NCBI GenBank assembly: GCA_004026145.2
Contig: CP034979.1
Coordinates: forward strand, 14,800,852-14,864,851
From: Takifugu bimaculatus
Taxonomy: Eukaryota; Chordata; Actinopteri; Tetraodontiformes; Tetraodontidae
Length of the DNA: 64,000 nucleotides
Reading direction: 5' to 3'
Part shown: positions 50,505 through 62,300 of the stretch, piece after piece
How positions within the stretch are numbered: position 1 is the first letter of the stretch
How the letters are laid out: each line of letters opens with the position of its first letter
Translations under genes and position numbers: made by a program
The notes under the pieces: model-generated
Told to the model about the DNA's origin: nothing
The model's database searches: none
What the model saw: only the letters and a program-made list of their open reading frames with translations

Positions 50505-52868
50505 TCACACACACACACACATGAAAGGTCTTGTGCTCTATAACACAACTTTTAAAGGATACGTGATCCAAAATATGAAAACTTAGTAACGTTAAGAATC
50601 AACCAGTTGCTATGGAGGCGTTTGATTTTACATTGTGATGACACACTTATAGGTGCAGAATCTAAAATCCTTGAAATCTAATCTATTTATTAGAAATAAA
50701 AAACAACACTGAACGTAGGTCTTGAGCCCAAGTGGTTTCTAATTTGTGAGTTTTAAATAATTATGAACCAAATTACATTGCATCAGTTTTGAGGGGTTTT
50801 AATTTTTTTTCATAATAGTTACAGTGTCATTTCCAAAATGTGCGTTCTGGTTGAAGATAACAGTTTAACATAAATTCATAAATTCACCTCCATGTTCATC
50901 CTTTGAAAGGCGTGAGTTCATTTAATGTAGTGTTGTTGGTGTCACGTTGCAAAACAAATAAACAAACAAACAAAAAACCACAAACAGACTTACAGCTATT
51001 GCCGTCAACGTTTTATCAGGTTATTAATTTACTTCGCGTAATCAATACCGGACTGTCTTAAATAATAAACCGAGGGCAACACAATCGCGTTTTACTGTTT
51101 TGGTAGGTTCATTTTAATTCAGCACAAATTTGACACTGACAGTTGCCCATTTTTGGCCACTTTACGCAGTAACAAAACTTTTTAGTTGAGTTGTAGAGCA
51201 ACATAATTAAATTAAACTGTTCCTGAGCGTGTAGGTCGCCACTGTGATAATCTCCGTCATCCATTATTTTTTGTTATTCGACTTCCACATCTTACGTTGC
51301 AACAAATCGTAAACATAAACACGCACACGAAAAAGTACCTACTTAAAAAGTCATCAATCCAAATCACCATTTTCGCTGCTATTACAACTCTTCGTGTTAC
51401 TTTATCAATAGCCTATTATTTCAATGGGTAATTACCACCTAATTACAGGTTTACCAAAAGCACCTGTAGGGCTTCAATACCTATAGAAACATGTAATCAT
51501 GCAAAACATCTTTAAATGGGCCTGTGTGTGTTATTCTAACAGCAGGTACGGCACTGAGAGTTAATAACTTGTGCAGCTGCGCGTCCACGGGGTGAAGCGA
51601 GTCTATTTCACGGTCCACGCAACCAAGAAGTCGGCCCGTCTCCATTTTACACCCTCTGGTTTGCATGCGAGAAAATACTAAAAAACACAATACATTCTAA
51701 TCAATAATAAGTTTGGGCCGCACCCGACCTACACTGTTACAAGGAAGTGGCCACTTCAGAGCCTCTGCGGGTAGTTTAAAAAGTGTAGTTTTAAAAAGAC
51801 ATAAACGCTGAAAACATATATCACAATTTATTTGTGCGTCATCGTTTGTCTCTGCGTTGGCAGCTCGAGGCGGCTCGTGACCCTGGCGCGCGGCCTGTCG
51901 CCTGCCTTCCTGCGTTTCGGGGGAAAACGGACCGACTTCCTGCAGTTCAACAACCAGAAGAACCTGGCCAAGTTCAGGGGCCCGGGGCCAGATTACTACC
52001 TGAAGAACTACGAAGACGGTGATTCGAGAAGACAAGTTTCTCTTTTGTTTTGTTTTACTCTTCGCATAAACGCGCGCCTTTAAATCGTCCGCCATTCTTT
52101 CCAACAGTGTTTTAATTTAATACAGAGTTTGATACGAACGAACGTGACGCAGTTTATTTTATACACCATCCATTGTTGCTGAGCAGGTTTCCGCTGTGGT
52201 TATTACGGGCACCCAGCTAAAACAATCGCTTCGACCAGTTTAGATGAAGAATTTAATAATCCCAACAATGTTTATTTCACTTATAGCCTATTTTATTGGG
52301 AAATAGTTGCGCGTTGGTTGTTGGCGGCCAGCTAAAATTCAGCTCATAAAATAAATCCTATAATTCAATTAACCAACATTACTGTTGAACTTAGGATAAT
52401 AGTTTGTTATTCATCCCGCTGTCTTTACGATAAAGTTCGTCTTTCTTTTTTCTTTATCTAAATTAATTAAACCAGGAGCTAAGGCTTCGACCTATAGAAC
52501 GATTTCTAACAAATGTGATGGTTTATAACATGCTTAAAAGTCACAAACTTGTAGGATGATGCACGGTAATCTATGCTAAATACAGTTAAACCGATATTCA
52601 TATTGTGCAGATCGCATTTAAAGACTCGGTGCACAAATTTAATTTGCATCCTTTAATTTTTTCTCAACGCTTCATTATGATTTCATCCATCCATCTATGC
52701 TCGCAGACATAATTCGCAGTGACGTCGCACTGGACAAACAGAAGGGCTGTAGGCTGGCCAGCCATCCGGATATCATGCTGGAGCTGCAGCGGGAGAAGGC
52801 TGCCTCCACACAGCTTGTCCTGCTGAAAGAGCAGCTGTCCAACATATACAGCAACATAACATTTACAG
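50041..52868 (+). CDS. hpse2: Inactive heparanase-2, 5' exons (gene continues past window)
   Basis: Three in-frame coding exons, 50041-50315, 51864-52018 and 52707-52868, encode the first 197 residues (human protein about 592). The ATG at 50041 starts a signal peptide (SLLWLASLAALVVQLVLSS), fitting a secreted protein. Then come TLILLDVNTRSPIRVLNDNF and LSLQLDPSIIKDGWLDFL, the beta-strand start of the GH79 (beta/alpha)8 barrel; RLVTLARGLSPAFLRFGGKR and GPDYYLKNYED in exon 2; and DVALDKQKGC plus MLELQREKAA in exon 3. These match HPSE2 rather than HPSE1. HPSE2 binds heparan sulfate tightly without cleaving it and restrains heparanase; loss in humans causes urofacial syndrome. Exon 3 ends in SNITFT at donor GTAGGAG; the next exon was not found before 64000, fitting the very long introns of this gene. 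Head-to-head with cnnm1. Confidence 0.95.
50411..50521. repeat. (CT)n followed by (CA)n compound microsatellite
   Basis: An imperfect CT tract (50411-50488) passes directly into a CA tract (50489-50521) in hpse2 intron 1. Confidence 0.95.
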
Positions 52869-55800
52869 GTAGGAGATTACACACACAAAAACCCAGTACA
52901 CAGAGCACAGTCTGGAGACCGGTAGGCCACATGTGTGCATGCACAGACACACATGTGCGTGAACCAGGGTTAATATATGTCAATGAAAACGATCAGCTTT
53001 CAGAATGACAGACACCGCCTCCATCGGAGGAATGCGGGGATGGATCGAGCTGTGCAGCAGCTGAGGCTAGTAAAAAAAAGGGCAGTGACATTTTCACTGG
53101 TTAACACGAGCTGACCACAAAAACGACCCTGGAGTCCTTTCTCTGGGTGGGCTTCTTCTTATCTGTTGCTGTGATTGATTTAGATGGAAAAAGAGGAACT
53201 TCGCAAGAACAACAACAATGTGGGAATTTGTCTGTGTTAAACCTGGATGGTCCACTGACTTGTGCTCGGCAGTGATTTGCCTAATAAGACAGGGGCTTGT
53301 TAATAGGATGAGTTAACATTCCTTGTGTTGTTTTACACCTCAGAATTCCAACTAAAATGTCTGTGGCTTTTTAAGATGGGAAAGTTCTCAGGATAATTTG
53401 GCATTCGGAGACTGAGGTGAAGTAAGACAATGTAATAAACCATAGTTAAACCACCAAAATGGTTTTAACTCCCCAGCATAATTCAGGATAACACATGCTA
53501 CTTTGTTTCCAACCTTTACAGATGGAAGATATACACAACTCCAAACTTTTGTGGCATTTAATTTAAAAAAAACTTTGAGCAAGAGGTTTGTGGGTGGGCA
53601 AGGTGCTTATATTAGTGATTAATCTATATAAAGATCTACAACAATTGGAAATATTTGGCTTGTAAAACAAAGATTGTATATCTGAAGTGAACCACTGATT
53701 ACACAGAGGCCTTGAGTTAACAGGTTTACGATGTGTTTTTCCAAGTTTTGGGAAGGTCCCCCTGACAGGAACAAAGCAGCCCTCTCTGTGTTGCTTTCTG
53801 AAAGATGGGGCGGTCATGAACAAGATTCATTTACTATGTATTTTCAGTCTCAAATGCAACAATGAAAACATAGCCTCTGTGCATTTATCAGCGTAAGCAA
53901 ATATTAAGAATTAGAAGCTACAGGTGTGAGCAGAGAGTTCACAAGTTCAGTTTCAGCAAGTATTTAATATTATCCCAGCAGGAAGGTTATTCTGTCTACA
54001 GAATATGCACAACATAGCTCAGTAGGCAGGGAATTACATAAAAAATAAACTAATAATTTAAAGAAAGGCAACATATGTGTTCATACATACTTGTACGAGT
54101 TCTGAAAAATGATGTCTTTTATGATATACAAAGAGAGCCCCCAAACATTAAGGTTATTGTCTTTTCTTTATGGAATGACTTCATTAATTGTAGAATATTC
54201 TATTACATTGGTAACAAGATTCACATAAGAAAACCAGGTCAAACCCAAGTTGTTAAGGCTGAAAACCTGGAAACAAATCTCATTACGTTAAACAACTTAT
54301 GGGATTTATTACTGTCATCCAATATATTGTTAATTTTAAGTCAGCGATTGTTGCTTTTTGTGTTCCTCTTGAAACCTTTATTCCTCCTGCGGTCATCACT
54401 CAGCAACACCTTTGAAACATAGTCATTGTGCAGAATGAGCCAAAGCTGAGGTGCTGTCAATGCTTTTGGGGCAATTTACACGCTTGTAAGTCTGTCATGA
54501 GATGCTAACGAAGTTAAAAAGTGTTTCTTCATGTAACATTTGCAGAGCATTTACACAATATAAAATCTGATTGAGACAGATAATGGCACAACTTGTACTT
54601 TTAGTACCCCGTCCATTCCTCGTCCACAATGTAATTACTTTTTATACGGGCCCAAAATTTTAATGTACACCCTGATTTAGGTTAGTGTGTAGTGGAAAAG
54701 GTCATTACAGTTTAAGCTGGACATAGCAGAAAACTGTAATTACAATGTGAAAACCATTTTAGATTTGAACTCCTGGTGTGAAGGTTTATATAAATAGGTG
54801 TAGAAGTATGAGACAGAGTGCAGCACTTAGCTTTTATGTGCAGGTGCCACAGTGGTTGAGCCAACACAAGGCTTTTATTTGGCTAGAGTTGATTTAATCT
54901 GAAGTGTTCTCACAGAAGACGCGTTGCAGGTCTGCACATGAGAAACGCTCAAAGCTCCACGCGATACGCTCTCACTGTTTTTTTGCCTTTTTGTGCTACA
55001 ATTATTTGTTGCTATTGTAACATTATTCCATCTTGGCATGGAAATAATGCAAAATAAAGTTTAAAGGGGCTGAAATGTAATAACGATTACACTGTAAAAC
55101 ACTGCGTGCCACTGAAGGTCAGGCGTAATGCAGAATTTGTGCTTAAACCCCTTGTCTTTACACTAAAAGGTAACAGGCTATTAGAGGTAGGCCTGTTTGT
55201 GATGTGTTTAAACATGCTAATAATCAGCCGAGACTGCGCGCGTGTGCATGAGAACGTAGGTGATGTTTAAAAAAATACCTTTGACAGTCTTGCTGCTGCA
55301 CCCTTTTCCACACATCACTGTCTGACCTTTGACCTCGGCTTGTTAGGACCATCAATAACGGGGCCGCCCTGAGCTCACACACACGTATACGTGCACGTAA
55401 ACATCCAGTGAAGCAATTCATTTGAGGAAAATAGCTCAAAGTCAGGCAAGGTCATAGTCAGGATCATCTCATGTCTCCCAACTTATCTGGCTCAGCTGGA
55501 CTAAAACAAACTGGGCAAAGAGCACGATTTTAATGTCAACAGTCAAGTGTTGGCTTCGTGATAAGGCGCAGGGCATCCGTTGACATCATGGTTTCTATTG
55601 GTTTCTCTCTGTATCGTAGTCTGATCTTAAGTGTGAAGCATTAAGTGGCACAGGTGTTTACAGTGTCCAAACCGTTGCTGGGGTTTGCTTGACAGTTCCG
55701 TGCATACATCAGGCATTAATAGCAGAACATTGTCTTTGAACCGACGCTGAGGTGCAGCAGTTTCAGACAGAAATGTCTCAGGCAGAACTGCAGGAGTCCA

Positions 55801-58561
55801 TTAAAATGAAACCCAAGAAGGGGGAAGTGTTTACAGCCGTACTAGTGTAAGCTTGATGAGAGCATGTGCATTATCTTTCACTTATTTTACACCTGCTATT
55901 CTGTCTTTATCTTTATATACTGGTCCATTTGGCTGCCAGTACCTGTGACATGGTTGCACATGATGCTCTCAATAGCTTGGATAGGTGTATGTTCAGGAAA
56001 GCAAGCCAAGATATTTATTTAAAGCATTTAAAGCTCTGGCAGGATAGACACAAAGCACAGGCAGAGGGAGAATTTTCTAAACATCTGTAAATGGCTTGAA
56101 AATATTTTCATCAGAATAAACTGGTACAGCTGTGTATAGTCACAGAGGTTCTAGTTACAACTTTCCTTTTATTCATTTGAAAATCTAAATATGTTTTCTT
56201 TGAACAGTAGGAATTATCCCATCAACCATTAGCCTTACTATAAGATCCCTTTCAGGTTTGTAGCTGTTGCATCTTTCTTTAATTTACCTACTATGTTTGG
56301 GTTACATAAACAGCTCAGTATTTGTTTATTGTATTCTATCAATGCAAATATACAATGCTAGAATGAAAAGGATTCTGTAAGCTGTTTATGCCCTTTATTC
56401 TATGCAATATATCTCATTTTCAGATGTCTTCCTGTGTGTTTATCTAGGTAAACGTGTGCATCCACAGACACAATCTGTAGGTCTAGTTTTTTGTGTGGTG
56501 TTCTGCCTTTCAATTCTCTGTCAACATGGATTTATGGTAGTTTATGTTCCACTGTCACTCACTAGTACTGCACTGATGCCAAAGAATTGATATAAGCTGC
56601 TGTCATTTGTTGATATTAAATAATAATTCTATTCCATGTAAGCAGTTGCAGACCTTGAAAACACACTTGTGTCATCTGCAGTTATTATGGGAGCACACCT
56701 TGCTGTGTTGTAGCCTTTGACTGAGAAAAGTGAAAGAACATTAGTCTTAAACGTCTTTATTTTTTCATTGATGCTCTAATCTTGGCAGTATAATTGAATA
56801 CATGAGTGACCTTGAACATGTTCTCCAGCAACACTGGTCTGTTTCATCTTCCTTTGAATTTGCCAGTGGCTAAAATTTTTTTTGGAAATAGCTGTTTTAT
56901 ACATTGACCATAAGCATTTTTATTTTCTTTTGCCTGAAAGATGTTATTCTAACATAATGGTATACTAATTAAACATGTAGTACAGCATGTAATCATCTCT
57001 TTCAGTATGCCACTAAGAAAGGCTTTACATTACTTCTACATATGTTTAATTTACATGCCAAATACTTCTGCAAAACACGCTCAATCATAAAGTTTAATCA
57101 AGTTAATGGTCTGTTCATTTGGTCTCTGCACACTGGAGGTTAAATCCCCTTTTGCAGTCAGTCCCTTCTATTTTCTATTACTTCCTGAGAATTGCCAGAT
57201 GAGGACCGAGGACACAGTCAGTATGCAGGAATGCTAACTACTACAGTTAGCCAGACTCTGCTATTTACAATCGCAGGAACTGCTCCCACTTATTGAAAGA
57301 TAAAGTCGTAAATGAGGTAAACCTCTTATTGCAGTTGAATCTTACAGCTTAGCTTAGCTTTGGAACAGATTGTGTGTGACCGCAGCGTAAATGATACCAA
57401 CAAACAAAAGACATTTGATGACGCAGCCAGTCAGGGGAAGACCAATAGTACTGTAAGGAGTACTTTATCAATACTTTACAATCATCATTGGAATGTAAAG
57501 TCAGCAACAGGTTTTACTTTCTCTACTCTGTCTCCACAGATTTTTTTCCTAATCAAAAGAATACCTTATGTGTTTAAAACACAGTTGGACACCGCATCTA
57601 ATTCCATGTGTTTGCAACATGCCTGGAGACAAGTGCCAACAACCTGCAAAATGGATGTAATTTTAATAGCCTGATGAAGTGGAAATGTTTGAAAGCAGTC
57701 CTTCCTCTCCCGTGATTGTTTGGCATGACATCCACCCCCATCGCCCTCCTTTTCCTCTGAACTTTATCAAACATACATTATGATTTACAGATCATGCCTC
57801 TATTCGCGTCAGTGGAATGAACCTGTGTGTGTGTGTGCGTGTGTGTGTGTGAGAGAGAGAGAGAGAGTCGGTACTTCAGCTCTGTAGTCCAGAGGTCCAG
57901 ATGAAGTTGTTATCCTCTGGGGAAACATGCCTACTTCATTACCAGCAAGGCACATTTTATTTCCATAATTTGACTCTCAGGCTGTCGTCCTTTATTTATG
58001 AGATCACTCGATGTGGGTGTTTGTGTCAGTGTGTGTCCATGTGTTCACTGCATGTGTGCTCTGAGTGGGTCCTAACAAGGTACTAGCATTATGTATATTA
58101 TATAAATACTCTACACATGCACACATCTAAATTAAAATCAGAATCTAGTGTAGCATTACAGTTTGTATTATTTTATCGTTTTTAAGGCTCTTTTCTAGCA
58201 GCATTTCTTGTATATCTGCTTTATTAGTCCAGTATTGGTCAACTTTCAGTTTAAACTTCAAAAATGTTGCTTTCACAAGAATTTGGCCTGATTTTCTGGC
58301 CACTTGTGACTACTCTAATACTTTTTTCCCTCAGAGCATATGGCTGGTTGTATTTTTTGTCAGGAGCGATCTATCACTCCGTGGCGTCCTGCTGAGCTTG
58401 AGAATCACAGCCCAGTCCAGAGGCCTTTTAAATGGAGAAAATAAGGACGAGGTGGAAAATAGTTCAGCTAAGACAAAGAAGGTGTGAATAAGTTCACCTA
58501 CTCACTTCCTGTTACTTACACCTTTCAAGAGAAGAACTGCAAAACTCTTTTTTTTAGTAAG

Positions 58562-58601
58562 CAGTGATTCAGAGTACCGATACCATTACCTAGTACATTT
58601 G

Positions 58602-58651
<50 letters not shown>

Positions 58652-59312
58652 AAAGAGAGGGACGGAGAGTGAGGGACTTTTACTGACTTACTAATATTAA
58701 ATAAACTATGGTTTAAATGATCAGGCCTTTTGGGATGATCACCAACATTTTTTTTCAGTGTTTGGCAAATTTTTACCCCAAAACTGACTGAGATGAAATG
58801 GTTAACCATCAATGACCTCTAGAGGGCATTCAAGACTGTGGATATAAATCTAATTACTTTAAATTACTTTAATGTATATTCAACAAACTTGTTCATCACA
58901 TGGAGACAGAGCTCAAAACATAAAAGCCGGAAATACATTAAAAAAAAAACCCAACACATTTAAACCAATGAGAGGTGTCTTTGGCTTTGCTTGTTCAAAG
59001 CAATAACAATCTCATATTAGATTAGATTAAATGTGGGTTGGTTTATTTACAACTCTGTGGTGTTTGTTTTCAACCTGTCACTCTGTGGCGGACAGTATAT
59101 TTTTTGAAACTTGAAACATTAGCTAGCAGCATTGTCAACAACATGTTGGTCCAGTGGTGTGGTGTGGTGTGACACCTCCATCTTCTGGCTCAGAGCACTA
59201 CTCAGCATAAGGGTTTTGTCTTTGGTGGTTGGTACTGATAGCTTTTACAAGAACCGATACTTAAAATAAGGTCCGATAGGATACCTGGTATCGGTACTCG
59301 CCCACCCTTACT
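58562..59312. mobile_element. Probable degraded non-autonomous DNA transposon
   Basis: The 13-mer GAGTACCGATACC at 58572-58584 recurs as its exact reverse complement at 59287-59299, about 700 bases apart. On the right side it is followed outward by GCCCACCCTTA, so read inward the end is TAAGGGTGGGC then GAGTACCGATACC. Ends of the form (C)AGGGGTGGGC followed by CGATACC words are typical of fish hAT-like elements, as I recall. No transposase is encoded. The left end is degraded and I found no clear 8-bp target duplication, so borders are approximate. A TG microsatellite sits inside. Confidence 0.4.
58603..58647. repeat. (TG)n microsatellite
   Basis: About 22 TG units followed by a GA-rich stretch, in hpse2 intron 3. 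Confidence 0.97.
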
Positions 59313-62300
59313 CTAGAAGGACCCAGCATTTCCCAGGATGCAATAGTTGTGAGGAAAACTCAGTTGGGTAGTTGTCTGCCTTGCCTGGGCTTGTTGAGAG
59401 GGAGAGACAGGGAGACACAGTAAACACTTGGAATGAACAGGTTAAATGTATTCAGTACGGTCTGCATGGGGTCGTTTTTTAGATTAAATGGAGTAAACTT
59501 AATGAGTCTGAGATGGGTTAAAGGTTGGACCGAGAACTGTCACGAGCTGCATGTTGCTCACTTTGATGGTAGAAATGTAGTAGACATCCTCTGACCACGT
59601 CAGATGGGTTTTACCACCATAAATCAAACCGAGCGTGCCAAAACTAAAGGGCAATAAACTTTGAGTTTTGCACCATTGATTCATTAACTCAGAGAGCTAA
59701 AAATCTTAAAAACATTTCTATTCGAATAAAATTTATTCAACTAAATACAAAAACACAATAAACGGTGATAATCACATTTTAGTGTCATTGCACTGAAATG
59801 CTGTTTAGTATTCGCTGTTTATTTATCTTTATATTATATTTATCTATATTTCCTCTCATCCAGTCTTTAATATATAATACTGTGTGTATATATATATGTA
59901 CTGTAGATGTTTTAACATTGTGAAGCAGCTGTGTAAGGGCACAGAGTTTAGTAGCTTCACACTTATTCGAATCCCGAAAAGCCTCCGACCACAAAAAACT
60001 TCCCGTAAGAAAACATCTTGAATTACTTGAGACACTCAAAAAGAACAGATTTCTTAACAGACACATATGATTTATGCTGTCTTTTCTATTTTCCACTGCA
60101 TTAATATTATTTTGATTATAATTTTTGAACAACCGTCAAATTGCTTTCTACTTTAAATAAAAATAAAAGAGCAGAATTGAGAAAACATGTCCCTCCCTGT
60201 GAGAACAAGGGTTGAGAATGAGACTTTAGCTGCACCAGGGGCATTACTCTTGGCTGTGACTGACCTTTAGCCCTCAGATGAAACAGGAACATGTATGTGC
60301 CCCAGAGGGATATGTGAATAAGCGACTTCCTAATTATTCTTTGTAAGATGGTGTCTAAAGAGCCTTGAAAGCATCCATCTGTTGCTTGTTAAAATAAATG
60401 GAAGTAAATAATAGCAAAATAGAGAGCCTCTTACAGTCAGTAGACTCTCCTGGACTGCAAGTGTCATTTGAAATAATAAATATTGTGTTTCTGTGTCTTT
60501 TACATGGACACGAGCCTTCAAATGCTGCAACAGACTAACTTTTGCAGATAATGCAGCAAGTAGGTAGTGTGAATGGTGTTATTTTAAAAGCCAAACAAAA
60601 CAGTGATGAAACAACGAACCCCCCAAAAATATGTGCAGTCATTTAAATGCAAGTGACAACAGTTAGCTGATTAACTCATTATTATTAGTTATTATTATTA
60701 GTGCTACTTCCGCCAGTGTGAACCTGAGGGAAACTTGAAGGTCTAATATGAAATTACTGGGCACCAGTAATCAACCCTGACCTTAGGAATAAACTGTCAT
60801 GGGTTGCGTAAGCGCCGATTTCTCTTACATTTCATTATTTTGATTATCCACGGTAGTTATAGTGTACACTGAAAGAACCAAACACATATTCCACTTTAAA
60901 ACCCTAAGGGATGAGTTGTTCCCTTGGCTGTTTTGGCCATTCTTCTCAGGATTAAAAACCTCACAAAGAAATATTTGAACATCTTTGTTGAACTGCCTTG
61001 AAAAAATTAACATGTGTTGGGGAAGATATGCTAAACAGATGTAATAAATGACAGTGTGTCTTTGTGTTTACACTTGTCACACTCGCTGTAGAGTGAAACA
61101 AGAGTGTGTTTTTGGTGAGAGAGGATTTGGAAATTGTCTCATCCACATAACTGGGAAAAGTGACCTTTATAAAACCCTTAAACTAACTCAGACACACATG
61201 GAAAAGCCCTTTAGACTTAATTATTTAAGTGGTAAATTTCTAGAATCATTGTTTGTTGTCTCATTAGGAGGCAAAATGGAAGCTCAGTTAGATGTGTGAC
61301 CAAATATTTTCATTTTTATTTGCCAAATCTTTTTTTTTCCCCTACTCTTTTGACTAAATGGATGAAATTATATTTGGTACCCTGGGGGAATTATTTACAC
61401 ATTTTATTTGGTATCAGATCATCTGTGGTTGCAACAAGACAGAGAAAATATGCAGACCATTTTATGAGATTTCATCACTTTCATCGTAAAATATAGTTAA
61501 TTTGAAATCTGAGCGCTATAAACAGCTGTTTGGGAGAAGGAATTCTGCATGGAATAAATATGGTCTGTTGTATGTGGGTGCCCTCTGAGCCTTCCTCCAG
61601 ACACTCTTTAAATCAAAATAAACTGCTTTCCAGGGCAGTAATGCTATTGAAGACATTTTGTGGATCAGTTATCAGATTTGCATATCGGTTCAAGCGTGAC
61701 AGTTTCCAGTTTTTAGTGTTATTTTCATCAGACATCCAGCACTGGTGGTACTGGCCTTAGCATAGAGAGGCTAATTTAACCACATCCAGAGAATTTGAAC
61801 CTCTGCTCTGAATGGCAGCGCTTAGCACATCTAACCAGGAGCAGATGTTTGGCTTCATCTCTCCACTGGCACTGGAGGAAATCAGGGGTATCGTCAGTTT
61901 TATTATTGTTGCTGTTATTATTTTATGTAACCAAAAACGTTGTAGAAGTAGTAGTTTGCTATTAATAGTACTAAGTAATGCTGTAAAAATAGCCTTTTAA
62001 TAATTGATGCTTTTTAAAAAGTATGTTTCTTTTAATTGTGATATGGCATGTTGGGAACAATAATGATAAAGTTAGTAATTATGACACTTAAATATATCCA
62101 AACATTGCCATCGAGTTGGCTTTAATAATAATAATAATAATTACCTGCAAGTGATTAATTTAGAAATATTTTCAACAACAAGAAAAAAGTTCTTTCTTAG
62201 GTATAAGTGCTGACAAAATTATACACTATAATTTGAATGATGTGAATAAAAGTAAAATATGAATTTCTATTATTGTGTAGTTATAGAAGCCTGTCGCGCT

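Noticed and set aside
54075..54422. 115-codon ORF in hpse2 intron 3
   Set aside because: AT-rich, Leu/Ile/Asn-heavy translation with no recognisable motif; expected by chance in such DNA.
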